Positions 17,854 to 27,300 of a stretch of DNA of 64,000 nt are shown here, piece after piece (the stretch's first letter is position 1; each line of letters opens with the position of its first letter). A model generated the notes under the pieces. That model was not told the DNA's origin. It saw only the letters and a program-made list of their open reading frames with translations, and made no database searches. The translations under genes were made by a program, and so were the position numbers. Source of the DNA: RGIG3701 sp964438515. Lineage in GTDB: Bacteria > Planctomycetota > Planctomycetia > Pirellulales > Thermoguttaceae. The stretch spans positions 1 through 64,000 of the forward strand of contig CAYTLK010000003.1 in the NCBI GenBank assembly GCA_964438515.1. Direction: 5' to 3'.

Positions 17854-17962
17854 TATGCTGGTTCCACAATGAAATTCAGTTTTCACAAAGGCTGTAAGAG
17901 CCGTGGTGCGCAGCTCCAACGGCGGACGGAAAAACTGAAATTCAAAATAGTGTTCGTATAAA
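17854..17962. repeat. Dispersed structured repeat R1, copy B
   Basis: Second copy of the 108-base element at 11163-11270, same orientation. It ends 19 bases before the ATG of the GH5-like gene, so it would form most of that gene's upstream region. The last bases, TGTTCGTATAAAATA, could serve as a -10 region. Confidence 0.8.
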
Positions 17963-17980
17963 ATACAGAAAGACCCTCCC

Positions 17981-19441
17981 ATGCTTCATATTTTACCCAT
18001 TCTTTGCACTGTTTTCTTGTTCGTTTTTCAGGCTTTCATTCCGTCCGAGTCCTTTTTTTCTGACGTTCAGGCAGAAGAAACGTACGTGCGCGTGAGTTCC
18101 GAAAATCCTTCTTATTTGGAACTTTCTGACGGTACGCCGTACATTCCCATCGGCGTGAATCTGTGCATTTTGCGCAAGATGGATGAAAACGGAAAAACCA
18201 TCCTCCTCGAAGAGGATGAGGCGCTCGAAAAAATGGAATTTTACTTCCAAAAACTGGCAGAAAACGGCGGCACGTACGCACGCGTCTGGCTCGGAATGCC
18301 GGTTTTCGACATCGAAACGGAACGTCCGGGACATTTCGACGCTCAGAAAATCAAAAATGTTCGTCGTCTTCTTGATTTAGCGCAAAAGTACAATATTCGT
18401 TTGAAACTTTGTATCGAACACTTCCGAAATCTTTCCGATCGTCCCGTTTGGGAAAATGGTTCCGTCACATTCAGCAAGCGTCTTTACGCGACGAATCCTC
18501 CTACAAGCATGCAGGAATTTACGCTCGGCGACGTCGGTCGAAACGAGTACCTTACCCGTACGCAAAAGTACATTGAACTTTTCGGAACGCATCCGGCAGT
18601 TTTCGGCTGGGAACTCTGGAATGAAGTAAACTGCATCCCGAACTGCACCCCGTGGACGGAATTTATGCTCGAACGCGTCACCGCAATGCGTCCGAAACAA
18701 TTGGTTTTTCAGTCGCTTGGGAGTTTCGATTCCGAATCGCAGGCGCGTTTGTACCCGCAGCACGCCGCACTTTCCCAAAACTCGCTGATTCAGATTCATC
18801 GTTACTTCGATCCGGGGGCGCAGCTTTCCATCTGTCAGGCTCCGATGGACGTTTTAGCGTCCGACTGCGTCCGAACGGCCCGCACGTGGGGAGTGCAAAA
18901 ACCGATTCTCGCGACAGAATTAGGCGCTGTAAGAAGCCGTCACTCGGGACCTTCCGAACTGTACAACGCCGACTCTGAAGGAGTATTACTGCACGATATT
19001 CTTTTCGCTCCGTTTTTCAGCGGGTCGGCGGGGTCCGGGCACTGCTGGCACTGGAATGCGTACATCGAACGTCAAAATATTTGGTTCCAGATCGGGCGTT
19101 TTTCGGAAGCCGTCAAAGGGGTGAATCCCGTCGCGGAACATTTTGAGCCGTTTTTTCTCGAACAGGAACATCTTCGCATTTACGGTCTTCGCGGCAAACA
19201 CACGACCCTCGTTTGGCTGCGGGACGCCGAACACGATTCGTACAGTGAGCTGGTGGAAGAAAAACCGGTAAAAACACGCGAAAATCTGTCCGTCACGCTC
19301 CCCGAAAGTCTGCCGCAATTTTCATCTGTCGATTATTACGATCCCTGGAAAAACACGCATCAAACCCTTTCGGCTCAAAACGGAAGGATTGAGATTCCGG
19401 CGCTGAAACGTTCCGGAGTTATAAGAATAGCGTACGAATAA
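17981..19441 (+). CDS. Secreted glycoside hydrolase, GH5-like (cellulase/mannanase clan)
   Basis: 486 residues with a signal peptide (MLHILPILCTVFLFVFQAFI, cleavage probably after QA near residue 33). The barrel has the clan GH-A pattern: the acid/base Glu in VFGWELWNEVNC (about residue 213) and the nucleophile Glu in ILATELGAVRSRH (about 313). Other landmarks are YIPIGVNLCI near the start and HCWHWNAYIERQNIWFQ. The last 90 residues form a small beta domain (HTTLVWLRDAEHDSY). Substrate cannot be decided. The Shine-Dalgarno is weak, and the upstream DNA is repeat R1 copy B. Confidence 0.82.
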   Translation: MLHILPILCTVFLFVFQAFIPSESFFSDVQAEETYVRVSSENPSYLELSDGTPYIPIGVNLCILRKMDENGKTILLEEDEALEKMEFYFQKLAENGGTYARVWLGMPVFDIETERPGHFDAQKIKNVRRLLDLAQKYNIRLKLCIEHFRNLSDRPVWENGSVTFSKRLYATNPPTSMQEFTLGDVGRNEYLTRTQKYIELFGTHPAVFGWELWNEVNCIPNCTPWTEFMLERVTAMRPKQLVFQSLGSFDSESQARLYPQHAALSQNSLIQIHRYFDPGAQLSICQAPMDVLASDCVRTARTWGVQKPILATELGAVRSRHSGPSELYNADSEGVLLHDILFAPFFSGSAGSGHCWHWNAYIERQNIWFQIGRFSEAVKGVNPVAEHFEPFFLEQEHLRIYGLRGKHTTLVWLRDAEHDSYSELVEEKPVKTRENLSVTLPESLPQFSSVDYYDPWKNTHQTLSAQNGRIEIPALKRSGVIRIAYE

Positions 19442-19613
19442 TAGATGGACACAATAAGAATACTGTACGCGTCATGTATGAATAATTAAAGATTATTGCA
19501 CAAGTAATGCGTGGAAATATTCGATTGTCATATGAATAACGAACGAATTGTATACAAATAACACAAACAACGTTCATAAAAAAATTTTTTGCAGAAACGG
19601 AAAGGTCAAAAAA

Positions 19614-20474
19614 ATGAAAGAACATGAAGTTACAGAAAGCCTTTTTGACGGAAAAAGCGCCAATCAGTCCGCCAAAGCGCGCCTGCGTCTCTGTTCGCGG
19701 ATGGAAGTCATTCCGGGAAAAGAACTTGCGGAAAAGTTCGCAAAAATGAAAGCCTGGGGATTCGACGGTGCGGAGGTGAACGTCCCTCTGTACGGTCGTG
19801 AAGAGGAAATTCGGAAGGCGCTTGCAGATGCGGGTCTCGCCGCAGCGATGACGAACCTCGGTTCCAATCCTGGAAATATTATTTCCTCTGACGCCGAACA
19901 GCGCGCGCTGGGACGCGATTCGATGAAACGGAAAATCGAGGCGGCGGCCAAAGTCGGATGTGAAGGAATGCTGTACGTTCCTCTTTTTGGATCTCCGAAA
20001 GATGCAAGGAATCAGGAAATCCGTGCCCGACTTGTGGAGGAGCTGCATCCTCTGGCGGAATTTGCGGCCGAGCACCATACAACGATCGTTTTCGAGCCGC
20101 TTTGCCGAATGGAAACCACTTTTTTGTGCCGAGTTTCCGACGGCGCCGCGATTTGCAGGGACGTTGATTCTGAAGGGATGAAAGTAATGGGCGACTTTTA
20201 CCACATGAGCGTGGAGGAAACCGACATGATGGGAGCGTTCATTTCCGGCGGAAAATACTTGCAGCACGTTCATCTTGCGGGCGGTCTTTCCGACCCGAAA
20301 CGTTCGATTCCCGGACAGAATCAGAGTCGTTTTGTTGAAGGTTTTCGCGGCTTAAAATACATCGGGTACGACCATTTTTGCTCTTTTGAGTGCGGAATCC
20401 AAGGTGAACGGGAAATTGAAATCCCAAAATCCATCGAATTTCTGAAAAAAGAATGGAAACTGGCAATTGTTTAA
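19614..20474 (+). CDS. Hydroxypyruvate isomerase-like sugar isomerase/epimerase, cytoplasmic
   Basis: 286 residues from the ATG at 19614, with AAGG upstream. It is an AP-endonuclease-2-type TIM barrel: metal-ligand segments include TIVFEPLCRMETTFLCRV (about residue 160), VMGDFYHMSVEETDM (about 195) and HVHLAGGLSDPKRSIPGQ (about 225), then FCSFECGIQG. It has no signal peptide. It is clearly a paralogue of the Tat-signal protein at 23313-24257: both share FDGKSANQ near the N-terminus and the VEGFRGLKYIGY segment. Likely role is isomerising or epimerising a sugar or hydroxypyruvate released by the neighbouring glycosidases; this is inference. The next gene follows after 50 bases. Confidence 0.85.
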   Translation: MKEHEVTESLFDGKSANQSAKARLRLCSRMEVIPGKELAEKFAKMKAWGFDGAEVNVPLYGREEEIRKALADAGLAAAMTNLGSNPGNIISSDAEQRALGRDSMKRKIEAAAKVGCEGMLYVPLFGSPKDARNQEIRARLVEELHPLAEFAAEHHTTIVFEPLCRMETTFLCRVSDGAAICRDVDSEGMKVMGDFYHMSVEETDMMGAFISGGKYLQHVHLAGGLSDPKRSIPGQNQSRFVEGFRGLKYIGYDHFCSFECGIQGEREIEIPKSIEFLKKEWKLAIV

Positions 20475-20524
20475 TGTGCAGTTTCATTAACGAGATTCAC
20501 CACTTCTTTTTAAGAAAGAATACT

Positions 20525-22267
20525 ATGAAAATTAAACTTTTATTCATTCCAGCACTGATTCAGGCACTGACGCTGATACTGACGCTGACGTTTACCGTTC
20601 CGACTGCGGCAGAAGATGCGGTTCCAATTTCCATCAACAACGGCGCCAGGATTTTGTTCCGCCATCCGCTTCCTGCAATGCACGTTGAAGGTCGAAAAAA
20701 TGGGTCGTACAACAACGAAGAAATGGGACTTCCGTGCATTCTGACCACGCAGGATTTTGAGCTTGGTGAGATGATTCATCAATTGCGAAACACGATTTTT
20801 GACGATCGCCGTCTCGTGTTTATTGATGGAAAAGTCCTCATGTGCAGCAAAAACTGGATTCGCGACCACGTTCATGAAATGAAAGCCTTCTGCCACTGGG
20901 AATACGATTTGGGTTCCTTCCTCAATTTCATCATCGAAACGCAGCGCGAAGACGGCTGTTTTTACGAACTCATCAAGCAGATGGATGATTTCCATTGGAA
21001 AATGGTCGACGAAGACTGCCGCATTTTGTATCCCGACGACAGTCTGTCCCTCGTGCGGCTCGAAATCGAAGCGGACATCGAGTATCTTGTTGTGGAAGGC
21101 GCGATGGATTACTACCGCGTGACTGGCGACGATGCGTGGCTCCGCCGCGTTTTGCCGAGACTTGAAAAAGGAATCGAGTACATCACTTCCGACCCCAAAC
21201 GCTGGGATGCGGACCACGGACTCGTAAAACGTGCGTTCACAATCGATACGTGGGACTTTACGTACCGTCCCGATGCAGGGACGAATCGGCGAATCAACGC
21301 CGAAACTCCGATGGGAATCATGCACGGCGACAATTCGGGCGTTTTTCAGGCGATGAATCAGCTCGCGTGGATGAACGAACGTCTCGGACAAAAAGAGAAA
21401 GCCGATGCGTGGAGAAAACGCGCCGAAGTGCTGAAAACAAACCTTTTTAAATATCTCTGGAACGGAAATTTCTTTATTCATCAACTGCCTCTTGAGGGGG
21501 CGGGAATCGACGATTTGGAAAATGTACGACTTTCACTCTCCAATGCGTACGCCCTGAATCGAGACCTGCTTTCCCTCGAACAATCGCGTTCCATCATCGA
21601 AGAATACATGAAGCGCCGCGAAACCGTCCGCACGTTTGCAGAGTGGTATTCAATCGACCCTCCATACGCCCAGTTCGGATCGTACGGACCGGGAAAATAC
21701 GTGAACGGAGCGATTTCGCCCTTCACGGCCGGGGAACTCGCAAAAGGAGCGTTCCGCCGCGGTTACGAAAAATACGGCTGGGATATTGTGTGCCGATTCG
21801 AAGAAATGATGAAACGAGACGGGAAAATTTACTTCCTTTACTCGCCCGACGACAGCACTCCTCAAGGAGGCGGACCGAGTGCCTGGGGGGCGGCGGCGCT
21901 GCTGTCGGCCATTGATGAAGGTTTGGCCGGCGTCCGAGATTTGGGCTGCGGATACGATGTTCTCGAATTCTCTCCCCGTTTTCCCGTCACGAATTACACG
22001 GAATTGCGATACATCACCGGATACGAAAAAACGGCAAAAATCGTTGATATTCGTTACATTTTAACCAATGCCGGGATGCGTTATTATGTGATTTCCCCCG
22101 CACATGAGATTCAGGCGCACGTGCTGCTTCCAGAAGGAAAAAGATGTGCGCATTTGTACATTAATGGGACGGAAACCCCGTTTGAAATCTCGATGATTGG
22201 AGAAAGTCGTTACGTCGATTGCACCATTCACAGCGATGGAAACGTCAATATTGAAATTCTTTTCTAA
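20525..22267 (+). CDS. Secreted alpha/alpha-barrel glycosidase-like protein
   Basis: 580 residues from the ATG at 20525, giving a signal peptide (MKIKLLFIPALIQALTLILT). The body is a six-hairpin glycosidase fold: KNWIRDHVHEMKAFCHWEYD (about 115), RLEIEADIEYLVVEGAMDYY (about 180), KRAFTIDTWDFTYRPDAG (about 240), HGDNSGVFQAMNQLAWMNER (about 270) and YVNGAISPFTAGELAKGAF (about 395). This resembles GH63/GH78-type clans, but I cannot assign the family. A C-terminal beta domain closes the protein. It lies 50 bases after the isomerase gene and is probably in one operon with it, so substrate processing outside and sugar conversion inside may be linked. Confidence 0.75.
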   Translation: MKIKLLFIPALIQALTLILTLTFTVPTAAEDAVPISINNGARILFRHPLPAMHVEGRKNGSYNNEEMGLPCILTTQDFELGEMIHQLRNTIFDDRRLVFIDGKVLMCSKNWIRDHVHEMKAFCHWEYDLGSFLNFIIETQREDGCFYELIKQMDDFHWKMVDEDCRILYPDDSLSLVRLEIEADIEYLVVEGAMDYYRVTGDDAWLRRVLPRLEKGIEYITSDPKRWDADHGLVKRAFTIDTWDFTYRPDAGTNRRINAETPMGIMHGDNSGVFQAMNQLAWMNERLGQKEKADAWRKRAEVLKTNLFKYLWNGNFFIHQLPLEGAGIDDLENVRLSLSNAYALNRDLLSLEQSRSIIEEYMKRRETVRTFAEWYSIDPPYAQFGSYGPGKYVNGAISPFTAGELAKGAFRRGYEKYGWDIVCRFEEMMKRDGKIYFLYSPDDSTPQGGGPSAWGAAALLSAIDEGLAGVRDLGCGYDVLEFSPRFPVTNYTELRYITGYEKTAKIVDIRYILTNAGMRYYVISPAHEIQAHVLLPEGKRCAHLYINGTETPFEISMIGESRYVDCTIHSDGNVNIEILF

Positions 22268-22282
22268 AATCCAAACATCACT

Positions 22283-22321
22283 CTTTCAGGAACTCAAACG
22301 GATTTTTGACGTTCCTGAAAG
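22283..22321 (+). terminator. Hairpin after the alpha/alpha-barrel glycosidase gene
   Basis: An 11-base perfect inverted repeat, CTTTCAGGAAC and GTTCCTGAAAG, with a 17-base loop starts 16 bases after the stop codon. The following T-tract is weak, so it may only stabilise the mRNA end. Confidence 0.45.
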
Positions 22322-22447
22322 TCTTTCTGATTCTGTTCCTTGAGTTTTTTCGGAGATACCTTAAGAATATCGTACAAAATTAAGTTGGAGATATCTTCTG
22401 AATTTTCAATAATTTTGTTTTTTTCTGAATATTTTTCTATTATTTCC

Positions 22448-22476
22448 TTGCAAATAACCCGTATAAATAGTACAAT
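22448..22476 (+). promoter_or_regulatory. Promoter for the FHA protein gene
   Basis: TTGCAA, 17-base spacer, TACAAT, 46 bases before the ATG at 22522. Confidence 0.6.
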
Positions 22477-22521
22477 AGAAATAAAGGGATTTAATTTCGT
22501 TCACTTTCCGGGGGGGAATTT

Positions 22522-23022
22522 ATGAAAGTGGAACTATTTGTACTCGACTGCGACTCCGCCAGCAGCCGCATTGAACTGACGCTGCCAGCCATCGTCGGAC
22601 GGGGAGAAAATGCGGATTTAATCATCGCGCACCCGGAAGTAAGCCGCCAGCACTGCCGGCTCTTCTGGTTCCGGAATTCCGTACATATTCAGGATTTGAA
22701 ATCTCTGAACGGAACGAACGTCGCCGGTCGCCTCATCGCAAATGCGGAAAGCGTCATTCAGCCGGAAGAACATTTTACCGTAGGACCGGTACAATTCAGA
22801 ATATCGTACAGCAAGCAAGATGCATCCTGCTCCGACCCTACAGGTTCGACCGCCCGACGCACGCACGGTTCCTCCAACTCCATTCATTCCGCATCACAGC
22901 CGTCTTTGAACATGCGAAACGACTCGCGCAACGCCATTCGCCGCGACAATTCTTCCAATGGAAACGGGAACGGGAACGGGAACAACAACGGAAACGGAAG
23001 TCGAAACAACATCAAGAAATAA
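22522..23022 (+). CDS. FHA-domain phosphothreonine-binding protein
   Basis: 166 residues; GGGGGGG upstream of the ATG is a good Shine-Dalgarno. Residues about 1-98 are a forkhead-associated domain with the core residues intact: GRGENADLII (GR), PEVSRQHCRLF (SxxH) and LKSLNGTNVAGR (NG). Such domains bind phosphothreonine peptides made by Ser/Thr kinases, which planctomycetes have in number. The remaining 68 residues are low complexity and end in a Gly/Asn run (NGNGNGNGNNNGNGS), encoded by tandem AACGGG-like units at about 22960-23000. No kinase or secretion gene lies beside it, so its partner is unknown. Confidence 0.87.
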   Translation: MKVELFVLDCDSASSRIELTLPAIVGRGENADLIIAHPEVSRQHCRLFWFRNSVHIQDLKSLNGTNVAGRLIANAESVIQPEEHFTVGPVQFRISYSKQDASCSDPTGSTARRTHGSSNSIHSASQPSLNMRNDSRNAIRRDNSSNGNGNGNGNNNGNGSRNNIKK

Positions 23023-23149
23023 CACACAACGAAACTCGGATTTTCCAAGTTTCGTTGTAAATTTTGAGTTGAATCCAGAAGTTCCCAAAACCTCAGATTT
23101 AAGATTTTGACAAAAGAATTTTGTTGCACAAAAATCGTACAAGGAACGT

Positions 23150-23277
23150 TTTGTTTCCACTCTAACGGGAGGAAACAAAACGCTCCCGTAGAGACGTAAC
23201 TGTCGTGGGGAAAAAACATTTTGAATGTTGTTTTTTCCCCAGTTACTCGCTCCCGGTCGCACCGGGTCAAAAACTTT
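23150..23277 (-). repeat. Dispersed double-hairpin repeat R2, copy A
   Basis: On the minus strand this matches 57612-57718 over a core of about 80 bases, with an extra segment of about 25 bases near its start. Two hairpins are visible: GGGGAAAAAACA with TGTTTTTTCCCC, and CGGGAG with CTCCCG separated by 9-10 bases. It lies between the 3' ends of two convergent genes (23022 and 23313), so it may end both transcripts. Nothing else is seen in 23023-23312. Confidence 0.75.
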
Positions 23278-23312
23278 TTAATATTGTGTTTTAGGACTTC
23301 CTAATCGTTATT

Positions 23313-24257
23313 TCAGATGACTGCCAGTTCGTATTCCTTTTTGAGGAACGCAAGCGCTTTCGGAATTTCCACTTCCCGATCGCCACGCACTCCGCATTCG
23401 AAGGAACATGGGCCGGTGTAACCGATATATTTCAGTCCGCGGAATCCTTCGACGAAACGGCTCTGATTCTGTCCCGGAATCGTACGGCGCGGATCGGAAA
23501 CGCCGCCCGCAAGATGTACGTGTTTCAAAAGTTTTCCGCCGGAGATGAACGCGCCCATCATGTCGGTTTCTTCAATACTCATGTGGTAGAAGTCGCCCAT
23601 GACGGACATTCCGCATTTTTTCGAAGAAAGTTCGTTGATGTCGCGAGCGATTGCAGCGCCGTCTGCCACCTGACGCAGGAAGTATGCTTCACCGCGATTC
23701 AGCGGTTCAAAAATGATGGTGGTTCCGCATTCCGCAGCAAAATCGGCGAGCGCCGGGAAATCATCCAGCAACATCTTGCGGATTTCCTGATTCGTCAGCG
23801 GACTCTGACCGTTGAAAGCCGGTACGTAAATCACACCGGTGCAGCCCACAATTCCAGCGCCTTCGAGGACGGCTTTGAGGTCGTCGGTCCCCTTCTGTTT
23901 TCGGTCTTTGTCGAAACTCATGAGGTCGCCGTTGTGCGAGCCCCAGCAAACTGCGGACGGAATCAGTCCCGCGTCGGCGATTGCTTTGCGCGTACGTTCA
24001 GCTTCGTCTTTATTCGCAACGTTTCCGCCGAGTTCTGCCGCTTCGATTCCCCATTCTTTCATTTTGGCGAGCTTTTCCTCAAGTGAGCCGCCCGGAATAA
24101 TTCCGAGCTGAGAACCGAGGCAGAGCCGCGCATTTGTGATCTGATTCGCACTTTTTCCGTCGAAAGTACAGTCGGTTACTTCCGCTTTCACGTTGATATT
24201 CGTCATTGCGACAGCGGCGGCAGCGGCGCCAGCGGCCAAAAATTCACGTCGTTTCAT
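23313..24257 (-). CDS. Hydroxypyruvate isomerase-like sugar isomerase/epimerase with Tat signal
   Basis: 314 residues. The N-terminus MKRREFLAAGAAAAAVAMTN is a twin-arginine signal, so the folded enzyme is likely exported with its metal bound. The barrel matches the protein at 19614-20474: TIIFEPLNRGEAYFLRQV, VMGDFYHMSIEETDM, HVHLAGGVSDPRRTIPGQ and PCSFECGVRG. The paralogues are closely similar through the C-terminus (FLKKE near the end). Sugar isomerases in the periplasm of planctomycetes are known only as families with unclear substrates. Its own promoter is at 24321-24349. Confidence 0.88.
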   Translation of the reverse strand: MKRREFLAAGAAAAAVAMTNINVKAEVTDCTFDGKSANQITNARLCLGSQLGIIPGGSLEEKLAKMKEWGIEAAELGGNVANKDEAERTRKAIADAGLIPSAVCWGSHNGDLMSFDKDRKQKGTDDLKAVLEGAGIVGCTGVIYVPAFNGQSPLTNQEIRKMLLDDFPALADFAAECGTTIIFEPLNRGEAYFLRQVADGAAIARDINELSSKKCGMSVMGDFYHMSIEETDMMGAFISGGKLLKHVHLAGGVSDPRRTIPGQNQSRFVEGFRGLKYIGYTGPCSFECGVRGDREVEIPKALAFLKKEYELAVI

Positions 24258-24320
24258 TAATTGAATCTCCTGTTTTTCAATAAAAAGGTAGGTGGTTTCT
24301 TTTTTAAACCTGATATTTTT

Positions 24321-24349
24321 ATTGTAACGGGAACGGGAGAAAAAATCAA
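24321..24349 (-). promoter_or_regulatory. Promoter for the Tat-exported isomerase gene
   Basis: On the minus strand: TTGATT, 17-base spacer, TACAAT, ending 63 bases before the ATG at 24257. Confidence 0.6.
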
Positions 24350-24379
24350 CGGGGGACGGAAGATTTTTTCAAAAAACTC

Positions 24380-27300
24380 TTAAAATTTTTCCTTTTTGCC
24401 GGATTTTCGAACGACACCAACGCCCAAAACGCCCAGAATCAGCAACACCCACGCCGCAGGTTCCGGAATCGCATTCGCGTCGCGGGAAAGCAAAAGCGCA
24501 CTGGAAACCGCATCCCAATTCAGGTTCCATTCGTAACGAAAATCAGAGCCGAGCCACGATTCCAGATCCAGGTTTTCAGCGGAACCGCCGGGATACGCAT
24601 TCGAAACTTTGAACGTTTCGCTCGACCCCAAATTCGCGTCTTCTGCGACCACAAGCTCGATGAAACCATTATTTATGTCGTAGGTCGGCACCGTGTCGAG
24701 CACAAATCGGCTGAATTCTGTCGGAGAATCAATCAAAAGTTCCAGATTGGAGCCTTCGACGAACGCTGCGCCGCTCAGCGACACGTACGTTTCGTCGGAA
24801 GCGGGAGCCGGAGCCAGAGCGCCGCCCGCTTCGACCGTGTACGTGCCGGTTCCAGCCGCACCGGCAGAAAGAATAACGAGTCCGTCTACGATTTTCATTC
24901 CGCCCGCCCAGTTGTTTTGGGTGTTCGTAATTTTGAGCGTTCCTGCGCCAGATTTCACGATTTTGAGTCCTTCGTACCCCGAATGATCCGTAATTTTGGA
25001 TGTAATAGTGAGGTCCGCATTCCCGGCGGTCATCGCCCCTGTGTCTTCGACCGTCAAATCGAGTTCCGTGATGGACGAACCATTTTTCAATAACATGAAA
25101 ATATTGTTGGAAATGACGGATCCCGTTCCGGTTCCATCGACCGTCAGAATGGGCGAGTCACTCGTCCACCAACCCATACGGAATTCTGTACCGGAAACAT
25201 CGGCACCGTCTGTCAGCGTTACACGGTTTGCGTAGTTTGCGCCGGCGATGTACAATTCCGCATTTTCACCCGTCACGTGAACGGGGGTATTTTGAATGTT
25301 CCACGATTCCGCACGCAGGGTTCCGGTTCCGGAAACTTCAATCGTCGTTGAACCGAAATAACCATAACGGCTTCCGGTCGGAGCAAGTCCGCTCCCCGCC
25401 AGTCTGAGCGTCCCTTCCGTCACGGAAACACCTGCAATCGTTCCATTTCCGCCGGATTTTTCAAGCGTCAGCGTTCCTGTACCCGTTTTTTCGAGCGAAA
25501 CAGCAGAACTGAAGGTCCCGGAAAACGTGGAATCTCCCGAAAGAACCTGGGAACTGGCGTTCGTGACGCTCCCCACTTTGAGCGTCGCCGCATCGCCGAG
25601 GACGGAAACGGTTCCCAAGCCGGTAAGCTGTTTGAGGTTGTAGGTTCCGACGCCGCCGTTTGCTGTCGAGAGGAGCTGAAGGGCAGAGGATGCATCGCTG
25701 AGGTTCAGCTGACCGTAACCGAGCGCCTGAGTTGCTGAAATCTGTACGGTTCCCGCTGTCACTTCCATTCCCGTCGTCCATTTATTGGTGCCGTTCGTCA
25801 GACGCAGGACGCCGGCACCCATTTTTTTGAAAGGAATGGAGACGCTGGTCGAATTGTCGTAATCGCGCAGCTGACCGGAAATCGTGAGGTCCACGCCCGT
25901 TGTGTCGCCCGTCGAATTGACCGTCACATTGAAAACCGAGCTTCCGTGAGTCGTCAAAACGATGTCCGCATCAATGAAAGAGCCGGAAGTTCCCGAAACG
26001 ACCAGAACCGGGTTGGTTCCCGTTCCGTAATTATTTCCGACACGAAAACTGTTTCCGTCCGCATGGTCGTTCGAATTCGATTGCGCAGTGATTCTCGCAC
26101 CGTTTTTCAATGTTAATTGATTCAAATACATTTGCTCGGCTGCGATGTGTATGGATCCGCCGTCAAGCGTGATGGGACTTCCAGAAACCGCAAAACTCGT
26201 CGCAAGAATCAATTTTCCTGATGTATTTACAGTAATCGGCGTGTTTTTCAGCGCCGCACTACCGTATTTGTTGTCCCCTGAAAGAGAGAGCGTTCCTTGG
26301 TCGACGACGAGTCCCGCAAAACCATTGCTCTGCAACGCCGTAATTTCAAACGATCCGGCTCCGACTTTCGTCAGTTGGACGGTCGAACCGATGGAACCTC
26401 CGAAAGAGGCCGACACGTCCGCACTGGTGACGCCGACGCCGACATTTATGTTTGCACCCGTTCCGAGCGCCGAAAGCGACGCATTTCCGGAAAGATTCTG
26501 AACGTTTGCCGAAATTCCTTCCGCCAGAACGATAGACGTTCCGTTCGAAGTGGAGATTGCGCCTTTTCCCGCTGCATTGTCGGCCGCAAGCTGAATCGTT
26601 CCGGCCGTCAGATTGATTCCGCCCGCCCAAGTGCTTGCGTTGCTGGAAAGTTTCAGAACACCAGCCCCTGCTTTTTTCAAAACGAGACCGGAAAGTCCGG
26701 AATAATCGAAAATTTTTCCCGAAATCGTGAGGTCCACGCCCGATTCGTCGCCGGTAGAGTCGACGGTCACGGTATAATTGTCGCTGGACCCGCTGCCCCG
26801 CACCATGGTGATTCCGGCAGAGATGGCGGACGCAGAGGTTCCCGTGACGTACAACGTCGCATCCGAAACACCTGCATAATTGTATCCGACGCGGAAACTA
26901 TTGTCGTCGTTTCCGCCGGAAGTTCCATTAACCGCAGTAACTGTAGCGCCGTTTTTGAGCGTCATATGATTCAGGTACTGCTGCGTTCCGGTCAGATGAA
27001 CGTTCCCGCCGTCTGCGGTCAGCATTCCGCTTCCGATACCGAAATTGTGCGACACTAAAAGCTTCGCGCCGGCAAGAATCGTGACGGGCGCGGAACTCAT
27101 GCAGGGTGTACCAAATTCGCCGACCGACAGTTGGAGGGTTCCTTCCTGAACCGTTATACCGTCAAAAGCGGTCTGAATCTGCGTGATGTTCAACGTTCCC
27201 GCCCCGGTTTTCAGGATGGCGGTTCCTGCGAGCTGGTTTGCGAAATTCAACGTTCCGTCTGCGACTTCAAACGTCTGCGCATCTCCCGTAAAAGTAAGGG

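Noticed and set aside
20540..21484. Minus-strand frame of 314 codons opposite the alpha/alpha-barrel glycosidase
   Set aside because: Shadow of the real gene, which has a signal peptide and fold motifs.
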